From NCBI GenBank assembly GCA_015492395.1, contig WGFD01000184.1, positions 1-6,823 on the forward strand: a stretch of 6,823 bases of DNA, given 5' to 3'. A program made the translations under genes and the position numbers. This document shows, one piece after another, positions 1-6,596 of the stretch. The notes beneath the pieces are model-generated. The model had not been told where the DNA came from. It saw only the letters and a list, made by a program, of their open reading frames with translations, and searched no databases. Position 1 is the stretch's first letter; each line of letters starts with the position of its first letter. Source of the stretch: Deltaproteobacteria bacterium (lineage in GTDB: Bacteria; Desulfobacterota; GWC2-55-46; S146-70).

Positions 1-797
1 TTCCTGACCCTGCCGATAAACCTGGTCCTTTCAGTTACACTGATGGCCCCGCGCGCGTCCAGCAGATTAAACACATGGGAACATTTCAGGCACAGGTCGT
101 ATGCCGGAAGGATAAGTCCCTTCTCGACGACCCTGAGCGCCTCCTTTTCATACATATCAAAGAGGACAAACAACATCTCCGTATCGGCATCCTGGAAATT
201 ATATTGCGAGTATTCAACTTCATCCCTCCGGTGAATATCTCCATAGCTTATGCCCTTGGTCCACTCTATATCAAATATGCTCTCCACCCCCTGGAGGTAC
301 ATCGATATCCTCTCCAAACCGTATGTTATCTCCCCGGAAACAGGCTTCAGATCCATACCTCCGGCCTGTTGGAAGTATGTAAACTGTGTTATTTCCATCC
401 CATCCAGCCACACCTCCCACCCCAACCCCCAGGCTCCCAGGGTCGGGCTCTCCCAATCATCCTCCACGAATCTGATGTCATGTTTCAGTGGATCTATCCC
501 CAGCTTTTTGAGACTGTCGAGATATATGTCCTGGATATCGTCAGGAGAAGGTTTGAGCACGACCTGGAACTGGTAGTAGTGCTGGAGCCTGTTCGGGTTC
601 TCCCCGTAACGGCCGTCGGTGGGCCGTCTGGAGGGTTCGACATAGGCTACATTCCATGGTTCCGGACCGAGGACCTTCAGGAATGTCGCCGGATTGAATG
701 TGCCGGCGCCTTTTTCGACATCGTAGGGCTGATATATTACACAACCCTTCTTCGCCCAAAACTTCTGAAGATTCATTATTACATCCTGGAAATACAT
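1..797 (-). CDS. glyQ: Glycyl-tRNA synthetase alpha subunit, 3' end cut by the window edge
   Basis: This is the alpha chain of the two-subunit (alpha2beta2) bacterial glycyl-tRNA synthetase, which carries the class II catalytic core that charges tRNA-Gly with glycine in the cytoplasm. I read 265 codons without a stop from ATG at 797. The N-terminus [14 protein letters not shown] is typical of GlyQ. Family blocks follow in order: [19 protein letters not shown] (residues 30-48), [19 protein letters not shown] (54-72), [20 protein letters not shown] (111-130), [14 protein letters not shown] (134-147) and [13 protein letters not shown] (245-257). The usual length is about 290 residues, so roughly 25-30 C-terminal residues and the stop lie outside. 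A TAG stop sits just upstream of the ATG, with AGGGGG as ribosome binding site five bases before it, which fixes the start. It lies 118 bp downstream of recO on the same strand. glyS is expected next beyond the edge (inference). Confidence 0.97.
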   Translation of the reverse strand, partial: MYFQDVIMNLQKFWAKKGCVIYQPYDVEKGAGTFNPATFLKVLGPEPWNVAYVEPSRRPTDGRYGENPNRLQHYYQFQVVLKPSPDDIQDIYLDSLKKLGIDPLKHDIRFVEDDWESPTLGAWGLGWEVWLDGMEITQFTYFQQAGGMDLKPVSGEITYGLERISMYLQGVESIFDIEWTKGISYGDIHRRDEVEYSQYNFQDADTEMLFVLFDMYEKEALRVVEKGLILPAYDLCLKCSHVFNLLDARGAISVTERTRFIGRVR

Positions 798-908
798 CTT
801 GTCCCCCTAAACGATCTTGAGAAACATCTCATAAACTATCCTAGAGACGCATCCCTGTATCCACATCACACACCTTAAAGCTCCACATAGCAAGCCACAC
901 ACCCGCCG

Positions 909-926
909 CGCCGCTTCAGGGCGGCG
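909..926 (-). repeat. GC-rich stem-loop overlapping the recO stop codon
   Basis: CGCCGC (909-914) and GCGGCG (921-926) form a perfect 6-bp stem with a 6-base loop that contains the recO TGA. No T-run follows on the minus strand, so it is not a standard intrinsic terminator. It may attenuate or protect the transcript between recO and glyQ, or be chance. The rest of the recO-glyQ gap (798-908) shows nothing else beyond the glyQ ribosome binding site. Confidence 0.35.
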
Positions 927-1689
927 TCAACCCGCCTATTTCATCTATGAAACGGACTGTCCTGAGTTCTTTCCCAAGTTGATATCTCAGAAAATCCCTC
1001 AGGACCCGGTTCCCTTCCTCTAAAATAGAAGGGGAAGGCACAAGCCTCCCGATCTTGTCAAGCTCCATCCTGGAAGAGGCCATGAGGAACTTGACCGTCC
1101 CCCCGGAGATGGAGATACAACCGCCCGGGCGTTTCTCCCCGCATGAACCACAGATAATACCGCCGTCCCTGGAACTAAAGGAGTACATTTCCCTGTCAGG
1201 AATACCGGAACATAAGACGCACTTTCCAAGGGACGGCAAGTAACCCAAGGCGGCAAACAGTCTCATGTTAAAGCAGACGATCACCTTATCGGGCTGCTCC
1301 CCATCCTCCAGCATCCTTAAAAATCTCAAGAGAAGATTAAAGATCCTTCCATTGGCCTGCCTCTCCCGCGTCATCTCCCGTACGAACTCGAGCATGTAGC
1401 TGCCATAGGGCAGCCTCCCGATATCGCCCTTTATTCCGCCGAAGTGATACCTGGGTTTGGAATCGTCTATCCTTACAAGATCCCTTCCCTCCTTGTAAAA
1501 AAAGATAATCTCTCCTAGAGAGAAGGGGTCAAGGCTGTTCACGAAACGCCGCCTGCTTCTCCTGGCCCCCTTGGCCACACCCTTCAGTTTACCGTCACCA
1601 GGGGTATAAAAGGTGATTATCCTGTCGGACTCCCCGTAATCGATGGTATCAATAACGATTGCAAGAGATTTATTGTACCCTGTATTCAT
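916..1689 (-). CDS. recO: DNA repair protein RecO
   Basis: RecO works with RecR in the RecF pathway, displacing SSB and loading RecA on single-stranded gaps; it also anneals DNA. The 257-residue product fits the family's usual 230-260. The N-terminal OB-fold region is visible from about residue 8: IVIDTIDYGESDRIITFYT, then GKLKGVAKGARR and the basic RRSRRRF stretch near 43-49. A helical region follows. A four-cysteine zinc site is complete: C157xxC160 and C180xxC183. I chose ATG 1689 rather than the upstream ATG at 1806, because the extra 39 residues would overlap mgtE and lack family character, while 1689 begins exactly where the OB fold needs it. Its ATG overlaps the mgtE stop as ATGA and has no strong ribosome binding site, so translational coupling to mgtE is likely (inference). 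It ends at TGA 916-918. Confidence 0.95.
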   Translation of the reverse strand: MNTGYNKSLAIVIDTIDYGESDRIITFYTPGDGKLKGVAKGARRSRRRFVNSLDPFSLGEIIFFYKEGRDLVRIDDSKPRYHFGGIKGDIGRLPYGSYMLEFVREMTRERQANGRIFNLLLRFLRMLEDGEQPDKVIVCFNMRLFAALGYLPSLGKCVLCSGIPDREMYSFSSRDGGIICGSCGEKRPGGCISISGGTVKFLMASSRMELDKIGRLVPSPSILEEGNRVLRDFLRYQLGKELRTVRFIDEIGGLTPP

Positions 1690-3044
1690 AGCAGCCCATG
1701 CCGTATAAATACCGCCGCCAAACCCAGGAATGAAAAGAAGCCTCCCATGTCCGTACACGTAGTGACGAAGACACTCGCAGACAATGCCGGATCGGCCTTG
1801 AACCACTTCAGGACAAGCGGGATCACGGAACCGGCGAGTCCGGCAATAATAAGATTTGCAATCATGGAGAATAAGAGAAGAAGACCTATCATATAGTTTA
1901 TGCCGAGAAGAAAGGCTATCAACGCCGCACCGGAACCAAGGACTATCCCGTTTGCAAGCCCTACCGTCACCTCCTTGAAGAGGACCTTTCTGGCGTGTCT
2001 CAACTCAAGCTCGCCGAGAGCCAATCCCCTGACTACAACAGTAATGGTCTGGGTGGCCGCATTACCACCCATACCGGCTATAACGGGCATAAAGACGGCA
2101 AGCATGACCACTGACTTGATGGTATCCTCAAAAAACTTTACGACACTCGCAACCAGAAAGGCCGTTCCAAGGTTGACAACCAGCCACGGTATCCGCATCC
2201 TGACAGACCTGGCGGGAGAATCGAGCACCCTTTCGTCCACATTCAGACCCGCTATCCTATAAAAGTCCTCGAATATCTCATCTTCGAGTACATCTACTAT
2301 GTCGTCCACGGTGACCCTGCCGAGAAGTCTCCCTCCGCTGTCAACGACGGCCATGGAAATAAGGTCATACTTCTTGAACATCCGGGCCACCTCTTCCTGA
2401 TCCTCACTCACGTCAACCTTCACGACCTTGGCATCCATGATATCCTTGATGGGAATGTGAGGTTTCGCGAGTATAAGTTTATCCAGCGGGACAATGCCTA
2501 CCAACCTCATGCCATGGTCCACCACAAAGACATTGGAGACATTTTCAACCTCATCGCTCATCCGGCGGACCTCTTCTATCGTCTCCCCGACCGTGGCATC
2601 GACCGGAACGGCAACGAGTTCCGTCTGCATCTTACCGCCGGCGGTATCCTCAGGGTAATGCAGGAGCCTCTGAACCTCGTCTGACTCTTCCTTCTGTATG
2701 CCCTCAAGTACACTCTTGGCTTCATCGACAGGCAGTTCTCCGATCAGGTCCGTCGCATCATCTGTCTCCATCTCATCAAGCATCTCCACGAGCTCAGTCC
2801 TGGAGATGATCGATATAACCCGCTGCCTCATCCCCTCATCCATCTCCAATATAACACCGGAAGCGACTTCGGGGGTCAAGCGCCTGAAGATATCTATCTG
2901 CAGATCTTCATCAACGTGACCAAGGAGCCATGCTATATCGGAGGGGTGGAGTTCCGATATGAATTTAATCAGGCCGGCCTTATCATTGGACTCAACAAAG
3001 GAATTAAGCCTCTCTAGGTTCTCTTTTCTTACATCTTCCGGCAT
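1686..3044 (-). CDS. mgtE: Magnesium channel/transporter MgtE
   Basis: MgtE is an inner-membrane homodimeric Mg2+ channel gated by cytoplasmic Mg2+. The 452-residue length is typical. Domain order is clear: an acidic MgtE N-domain (about 1-130, with HPSDIAWLL and DDATDLIGELP), two CBS domains (about 137-198 and 200-258, ending GRVTVDDIVDVLEDE), a connecting plug helix (about 259-280), then a membrane domain of about five helices from residue 285. The signature PVIAGMGGNAATQT lies at 320-333. The C-terminal VTTCTDMGGFFSFLGLA carries Asp432, equivalent to the pore aspartate essential for Mg2+ passage in characterised members. Start ATG 3044 has a short AAGG three bases upstream. It is the first gene of an mgtE-recO-glyQ run. 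No Mg2+ riboswitch was recognised upstream. A Co2+ side activity is known for some members but cannot be judged here. Confidence 0.97.
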   Translation of the reverse strand: MPEDVRKENLERLNSFVESNDKAGLIKFISELHPSDIAWLLGHVDEDLQIDIFRRLTPEVASGVILEMDEGMRQRVISIISRTELVEMLDEMETDDATDLIGELPVDEAKSVLEGIQKEESDEVQRLLHYPEDTAGGKMQTELVAVPVDATVGETIEEVRRMSDEVENVSNVFVVDHGMRLVGIVPLDKLILAKPHIPIKDIMDAKVVKVDVSEDQEEVARMFKKYDLISMAVVDSGGRLLGRVTVDDIVDVLEDEIFEDFYRIAGLNVDERVLDSPARSVRMRIPWLVVNLGTAFLVASVVKFFEDTIKSVVMLAVFMPVIAGMGGNAATQTITVVVRGLALGELELRHARKVLFKEVTVGLANGIVLGSGAALIAFLLGINYMIGLLLLFSMIANLIIAGLAGSVIPLVLKWFKADPALSASVFVTTCTDMGGFFSFLGLAAVFIRHGLL

Positions 3045-3528
3045 CTACCTTATCCATAAAAAACGTAAATCACAGATGATCAAACAAAGTATTGCAGCAT
3101 CACCATATATTACCGGTATCTTTTGGCGCTAGAATATATAAAAAAGACAAGCAAACAGCCTGGAAATCGCGAGCCCTTATCTAAAGGTAGGCTTTATGTT
3201 TACAATATTACAGGATATATGTCCAGTGTAATGAAGGTCTCCCAGCATAATATTGCAGTTCGGGCGCATGGCCTGTGCCGGCAAGCTTACACAAATTGCA
3301 TAAATAAGCAATTTATTCGATCCGGTGTCGCATATAGTACGGCAGGCAGGAACCTCCTTCCAAGAAGGATCAGCGGAAATCAGGCAAAAGGAATACGGAT
3401 TCTTTCATGGTGAGCTTGCCGGAGACCCCCGGCAATGGCATGCCTTAGCTAGAGCGCCATCAGGCCGAAGACAACTCTTCAGTTGAAGATTGGCGTGGTA
3501 TCGGCGGATTGCCGCCCAACCTAGGAAC
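3045..3528. other. 484-bp intergenic stretch with a run of perfect stem-loops
   Basis: I see no convincing gene on either strand between the RR-PilZ stop and the mgtE start. Five perfect dyads are present: AAATTGC/GCAATTT (3293-3299 with 3308-3314), TCCTTC/GAAGGA (3355-3360 with 3364-3369), TTGCCGG/CCGGCAA (3416-3422 with 3429-3435), CAACT/AGTTG (3472-3476 with 3481-3485) and GGCGG/CCGCC (3503-3507 with 3512-3516). Another pairing, ATGGC/GCCAT (3435-3439 with 3456-3460), abuts the third. The last hairpin lies 12 bases past the RR-PilZ stop and could slow transcription, but it lacks a T-run. The part nearer mgtE is AT-rich and should hold its promoter and leader. A structured RNA on either strand is possible; no known family was recognised. 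Confidence 0.5.
3197..3225 (-). promoter_or_regulatory. Weak sigma70-like promoter candidate for mgtE
   Basis: On the minus strand, TGGACA (3225-3220) is followed after 17 bases by TAAACA (3202-3197). The -35 matches consensus at 5 of 6 positions and the -10 at only 3 of 6. A TTACA/TGTAA dyad overlaps the -35 region. It would give a leader of about 145 bases before mgtE. The region is AT-rich, so a chance match is quite possible. Confidence 0.25.
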
Positions 3529-4287
3529 TTAGCCCTTGGCCAGTACGGATTTCCCCTGCTCCCTCAGGATATCACCCGCCAGGACCTCCGGGACATAAGA
3601 CTGCAGCTTTCTCCTGTTTTTCTCCGACATCTCGTTGAATCTGATGGCCATTCCCGGGGAGATTTTCGCCGGCTCGCCATAACTGACTTCTTTATTGTAT
3701 ATTACCTCTCCCTTCGACATGATCTGTTCTTCACCCGGTATCGGAATCCTCACATCGACCATGGTACCAACCGGAAAAGGTTTCCTGCACCTGACGAGCA
3801 TGCCACCTTCGGAAAGGGTAACGGCATAGTGCCTCTCCGACTCCCCACTGTAAGAGACCACAACCTCCTTGTCGAAGTGCGTCCTGATATATCTTCTCGA
3901 AGCAGCTCCACTCTTCTTCAGGCATTGCTCCAGGGTCCTGTGAAGTTCCGATATTTTGATAGGTTTGGTCAGGTAGCCGTCACATCCGTGATCCCGGCAA
4001 GCGGACCGTATTTCGGGACTGTGGTCCAAAGATATCATGACAACGGCGGCATGCGCCAGCCCGCCATCCTTCCTTATCTCCTTCAAAACGCCAATCCCAT
4101 CCATACAAGGCAGGTTCACATCGAGTATGGCAAGATCAGGATTCTGAATCTTCACCAATTTCAGCGCATCTTCTCCATTTTGAGCGGCTATTACCTCAAA
4201 TCCCATCCTCCTGATAACGATCGAAGAGTACATTATGACGGTTTTACTGCCGTCAGCGATCAAGATAGACCTATTCCTGTAGTTCAT
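3529..4287 (-). CDS. Response regulator receiver protein with C-terminal PilZ domain
   Basis: The product has 252 residues. Residues about 6-123 form a CheY-like receiver: ILIADGSKTV, phospho-acceptor Asp56 in LAILDVNLPCMDG, Ser86 at the switch position, and Lys108-Pro109 in YLTKP. Residues about 130-235 form a PilZ domain, the c-di-GMP-binding fold: RRYIR (131-135) gives the RxxxR arginine motif, and TLSEGG (157-162) sits where (D/N)xSxxG is expected. The second acidic residue of the receiver pocket is Gly13 instead of Asp, and the first PilZ box residue is Thr instead of Asp/Asn, so Mg2+ and c-di-GMP binding may be weakened. It has no DNA-binding domain, so it probably acts through protein contacts, for example on motility or surface behaviour (inference). 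A very strong ribosome binding site, GGAGGAGGAG, precedes ATG 4287. No sensor kinase is in the window. Confidence 0.93.
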   Translation of the reverse strand: MNYRNRSILIADGSKTVIMYSSIVIRRMGFEVIAAQNGEDALKLVKIQNPDLAILDVNLPCMDGIGVLKEIRKDGGLAHAAVVMISLDHSPEIRSACRDHGCDGYLTKPIKISELHRTLEQCLKKSGAASRRYIRTHFDKEVVVSYSGESERHYAVTLSEGGMLVRCRKPFPVGTMVDVRIPIPGEEQIMSKGEVIYNKEVSYGEPAKISPGMAIRFNEMSEKNRRKLQSYVPEVLAGDILREQGKSVLAKG

Positions 4288-4302
4288 CTCTCCTCCTCCA
4301 TA

Positions 4303-4434
4303 TTATTTATCCGTCTGTATCACTACCACTCCGGAATGAACGCCTCTGGTCACATCTGTCCGCCATTTACATACCAAAAGCCCGAACGGACCGGATGGGG
4401 CCAGGGGCTTCTTCATCACACGCAAACAAACCAC
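4303..4434 (-). CDS. Possible 43-residue small protein of unknown function
   Basis: A GTG at 4434 opens a 43-codon frame ending in TAA 4303-4305, only 15 bases before the RR-PilZ ATG. AGGAGG lies eight bases upstream of the GTG, an ideal ribosome binding site, and an in-frame TAG at 4447-4449 limits the frame. The product begins with a short basic and hydrophobic part (MVCLRVMKKPLAPSGPFGLL) and ends GVVVIQTDK. It has two cysteines (residues 3 and 22) and no motif that I recognise. The position suggests co-transcription with the RR-PilZ gene, either as a real peptide or as a translated leader. Without homologues it could equally be a chance frame in the 5' leader. Confidence 0.33.
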   Translation of the reverse strand: MVCLRVMKKPLAPSGPFGLLVCKWRTDVTRGVHSGVVVIQTDK

Positions 4435-4741
4435 ATATACGTCCTCCTAAGGGCGCTACCTTGTACTCTCGTCCACCCCATCGTCCTAAGCATACGTATA
4501 CAAACGGAATCCCAACAAACTTTATTATCGTCGAGACATCGCAAAACTTTAGTGTGGAGTCGCATATTTGCGGAACAGCAGGTGGAGTATTGCATAGAGG
4601 TACCGCGGCGGGAAGAAACTATTGAAGCTCCCTGCAGGAGGCTGCGGGGAATGCCCTGCCTGCCTGCCTGTCAATCCTGGCAGACAGGTCAATCCCGGCG
4701 GGCAGGTGCGTCGCACGCAGACAGGCGCTCGCTATGTATGT
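4435..4741. other. Gene-free stretch between the radical SAM gene and the RR-PilZ unit
   Basis: I see no gene here. The part next to the maturase stop (about 4650-4730) is GC-rich and repetitive. The remainder is unremarkable apart from the palindromes CCTGCAGG (4631-4638) and ATACGTAT (4492-4499). The promoter for the small ORF and RR-PilZ gene should lie in about 4450-4560 on the minus strand, but no good -35/-10 pair was found. No hairpin followed by a T-run closes the maturase gene. Confidence 0.5.
4670..4705. repeat. Tandem 18-bp direct repeat in a CCTGCC/GGCAGG-rich patch
   Basis: GTCAATCCTGGCAGACAG (4670-4687) is followed directly by GTCAATCCCGGCGGGCAG (4688-4705), 15 of 18 bases identical. 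The patch also holds CTGC/CTGT units just before it (4658-4670), a CCTGTC/GACAGG stem (4667-4672 with 4683-4688) and GTGCG/CGCAC (4707-4711 with 4713-4717). It lies 37 bases past the maturase stop. It may fold and end or stabilise the cassette's transcript, or be one copy of a dispersed intergenic repeat. Confidence 0.6.
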
Positions 4742-6160
4742 TCAGGGACTATACGACCCAAAGACGCTCTTCGTACCTTCATCCCATCCGTCCCAGAGAT
4801 AGGCCTCATGTCTTCCATCGGCGATAAGGCGGAAGGCATAACGTACCTGCTCCTCGTAAAACTCGCAGAAGGCCCCTGTGCTGTCCATTCTACCGTTCAT
4901 CTCGTATGCCTCGGCAGGACAGGGTGAGCCGCAGAAGTGCCGGATAGCGCAGCGCTCACATGGTTCGATGTCCTCTACTTTTCTACCGGTAACAAGGTTG
5001 AAAGGTCCGCTCGCCAGGGCCTTTTCGATCCCGTCCTTGAATATATTGCCGCCCCTGAACGCCTTAAGTCCCATGAACTCGCTGCACGGAAAGAGGTCCC
5101 CGTTCGGCGCCAGGGCAAAAAAACACCTTCCCCCGCCGCAAGGTGAGATGTCACACATAAGACGCCTGGCCGTAGGGGCGATAATGGCCAGCAGTATATT
5201 CGCAAAGTTAGCCACCGGCAGTCTCCTTCCCGTCTCCAAATACAGTTCATATGTGCGGTCCAGCGCCCTCAGGAAGTGGGTTGCCGCGGTTCTATCCGAA
5301 GGTTTGATCTCCCGCGAAGGGGAGAGCGTGCAGCGTACAATGTTCATGAGACAGGTCGGCACCTCGAACCCATGAAAGAACTCTACAAGCTTTGTCAGGT
5401 GGCGCATGTTCTCTCCGGTTATCGTACAGATAACGCTCCACCTTTCGTAACCTCTGAGGCGTTCCATCGCCTCTATAACATCGTTGAAAACACCGCGCCC
5501 ATCCCAGTTCTTGCGGGTACGGTCGGATACCGCGGCGGTGGGGGCGTCTATAGAGATTCCTATACTCACCTCGCGGCTGGTCAGGAACTCCACCGCCCTG
5601 TCGTCCAGAAATACGGCGTTGGTCTGGATACCGAAGCGGAAGTCACCTGTATATCGCTCTATACCTGCAAAGACGGCCTCGCGATTGAGCATGGGTTCCG
5701 CACCGTGGAAGATAACCTGTGGAACGGCGGCGGCAGGCATGGTCCGCTCAAAGTAGCGCTTAAGGAGGGACAATGCCTCCAGAAGCCGTCTCTTCGACAT
5801 ATGGCGTCCGCCACGACGTCCCCCTTCAGGGATGTAACAGTAAGAGCAGTTCAGGTTGCACCGCTCCGTCGGGTTGAAGTAGACGGCTGAGGGCTTCAAG
5901 GCGAACCTCAGTGTCTTCATTTCCCCGGCGAAAGCGGGGGCCTTTTTGAGGTACGCCTTCGTTAGCCTTCCATCTGCAAGCACGCCTCCGAGGTTGCCGC
6001 GCCTTACCAGCGACCAGAAGGCGGTGTCCGGCTCTATAAGGGCCATGTACTCCGGATGTCCTATATCTATCGGTTGAAGCGTCGGGCCGTTGCCGGTGTT
6101 TACATAGCGGCCCCTTGGAGGGGCTGCCGCGCCGGACTTCCATCTCTGCGACGCAGCCAT
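4742..6160 (-). CDS. cbpB: Peptide-modifying radical SAM/SPASM maturase, CbpB-like
   Basis: This 472-residue protein is a radical S-adenosylmethionine enzyme with a SPASM domain, predicted to modify the small peptide encoded just upstream. The radical SAM cluster motif C101xxxC105xxC108 occurs in ERCNLNCSYCYIPEGG, followed by a barrel with FHGAEPMLN (151-159), FGIQTNAVFL and SIGISIDAP. The C-terminal SPASM motif is complete: C346 with GDLFPC ending at C359, then C401xxC404xxxxxC410xxxC414 and C432, enough for two auxiliary iron-sulfur clusters. C336 and C341 are extra. The N-terminal 80 residues may help bind the leader, but no clear RRE fold can be called. ATG 6160 overlaps the peptide gene stop as TAATG, so translation is probably coupled. 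The match to the CbpB family (radical SAM partner of CbpA near cobalamin switches) is from memory of that family; the symbol cbpB also names unrelated proteins. The bond formed is unknown. Confidence 0.9.
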   Translation of the reverse strand: MAASQRWKSGAAAPPRGRYVNTGNGPTLQPIDIGHPEYMALIEPDTAFWSLVRRGNLGGVLADGRLTKAYLKKAPAFAGEMKTLRFALKPSAVYFNPTERCNLNCSYCYIPEGGRRGGRHMSKRRLLEALSLLKRYFERTMPAAAVPQVIFHGAEPMLNREAVFAGIERYTGDFRFGIQTNAVFLDDRAVEFLTSREVSIGISIDAPTAAVSDRTRKNWDGRGVFNDVIEAMERLRGYERWSVICTITGENMRHLTKLVEFFHGFEVPTCLMNIVRCTLSPSREIKPSDRTAATHFLRALDRTYELYLETGRRLPVANFANILLAIIAPTARRLMCDISPCGGGRCFFALAPNGDLFPCSEFMGLKAFRGGNIFKDGIEKALASGPFNLVTGRKVEDIEPCERCAIRHFCGSPCPAEAYEMNGRMDSTGAFCEFYEEQVRYAFRLIADGRHEAYLWDGWDEGTKSVFGSYSP

Positions 6161-6303
6161 TACCGTTTCGCCTTTTTGTCCATGAGGATGTAGTGTGAAA
6201 GGCCCGTCCCCCGTGCATCGCAGGCCTTGCGGTAAGCTATCACATCCTTCTTCGCCTTCTCTTTCTTCGTATTCTTCGCCTTGCCACTCTTTACTGTCTC
6301 CAT
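6160..6303 (-). CDS. cbpA: RiPP precursor peptide, CbpA-like
   Basis: This 47-residue peptide is the likely substrate of the adjacent radical SAM maturase. Residues 1-20 are lysine-rich and polar, like a leader. The rest reads DVIAYRKACDARGTGLSH (20-37), then YILMDKKAKR, with one cysteine (C28) and a GTGLSHY block that I take as the core (inference). Fifteen of 47 residues are Lys or Arg. The start is ATG 6303, with GGAGG nine bases upstream. The same frame stays open to ATG 6411, but that start lies inside the terminator hairpin and would give a product made from regulatory RNA, so I reject it. The stop TAA shares a base with the maturase ATG. There is no signal peptide and no exporter or protease in view, so the product may stay in the cell. 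Confidence 0.85.
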   Translation of the reverse strand: METVKSGKAKNTKKEKAKKDVIAYRKACDARGTGLSHYILMDKKAKR

Positions 6304-6358
6304 CCTTTCGTTCCTCCTTTTTCGGATCTCATACGTATTTTTTGTGCGCCGTATCCAT

Positions 6359-6406
6359 AAAAAAAAAGGGTTCCGACAGGCGGAATAACACCCATCGGAA
6401 CCCTTT
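6359..6406 (-). terminator. Intrinsic terminator in the cbpAB leader, expression platform of the riboswitch
   Basis: On the minus strand the arms lie at 6406-6395 and 6376-6365 and pair perfectly over 12 bp (core GGGTTCCGA/TCGGAACCC) around an 18-base loop. A run of nine T (6367-6359) partly overlaps the A-T end of the stem. It lies 23 bases after the riboswitch P1 and 55 bases before the cbpA start, so it is a leader attenuator and not the end of an upstream gene. Confidence 0.93.
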
Positions 6407-6419
6407 GCCATCAGGTTCC
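6397..6419 (-). promoter_or_regulatory. Candidate antiterminator hairpin competing with the leader terminator
   Basis: GGAACC (6419-6414 on the minus strand) can pair with GGTTCC (6402-6397), the latter being part of the terminator's 5' arm, around an 11-base loop. Forming it excludes the terminator. The overlapping TTCTGG (6423-6418) can in turn pair with CCAGAA of the B12 box (6449-6444), linking aptamer state to this choice. The pairing is seen in sequence; its use in the cell is inference. Confidence 0.45.
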
Positions 6420-6429
6420 AGAAACGTAC

Positions 6430-6592
6430 GGTCTCAGCAGGTCTTCTGGCTCTCGGGTCTCCGGCGCCTCACAGCCTTCCCGCCGGGGGTATGGACCGGC
6501 AGTGACCGTGTAACACTCGTCATGAGGAGCCTCACCGATTACAGCGGCGGGACCGCCACGGAATCGCACCGTGTTCCGGGATACTGAAACCG
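6430..6592 (-). promoter_or_regulatory. Cobalamin riboswitch aptamer controlling cbpAB
   Basis: The minus strand carries a cobalamin aptamer. The B12 box is AGCCAGAAGACCTGCT (6451-6436), close to the AGYCAGGAGACCTGCC consensus. Upstream are other conserved pieces: GGTGCGATTCCG, then GGTCCCGCCGCTGTAA, then TCACTGCCGG, and GGCGGGAAGGC. The closing helix P1 forms between GGTTTCAG (6591-6584) and CTGAGACC (6437-6430) with one G-U pair. A stem CGGTGA/TCACTG fits P5. It is followed by the terminator at 6359-6406, so control is probably at transcription elongation. The core resembles the adenosylcobalamin-type class I. Such switches usually lower expression when cobalamin is plentiful, but the sign here is not fixed by sequence. 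Confidence 0.95.
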
Positions 6593-6596
6593 GTCC

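Noticed and set aside
75..878. Long plus-strand open frame of 267 codons
   Set aside because: It lies antisense to glyQ, whose minus-strand reading is an unbroken, highly conserved synthetase.
3123..3413. Plus-strand frame of 96 codons in the mgtE upstream region
   Set aside because: It starts at TTG with no ribosome binding site, has no recognisable motif and runs through stem-loops.
3045..3528. Mg2+ (M-box) riboswitch, c-di-GMP riboswitch or fluoride riboswitch upstream of mgtE
   Set aside because: I looked for the conserved core strings of each on both strands and did not find them. An Rfam search would settle it.
3490..4827. Plus-strand open frame of 445 codons, the longest on that strand
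   Set aside because: It is antisense to the receiver-PilZ gene and runs on through intergenic DNA into the maturase gene. Its product has no domain logic, while the minus strand gives clear domains.
6160..6411. Longer version of the precursor peptide starting at 6411
   Set aside because: Its start falls in the terminator region of the leader and the added residues come from regulatory RNA. The start at 6303 has a proper GGAGG.
6195..6587. Plus-strand frame of 130 codons
   Set aside because: It is antisense to the precursor peptide, terminator and cobalamin aptamer, all of which are strongly supported on the minus strand.
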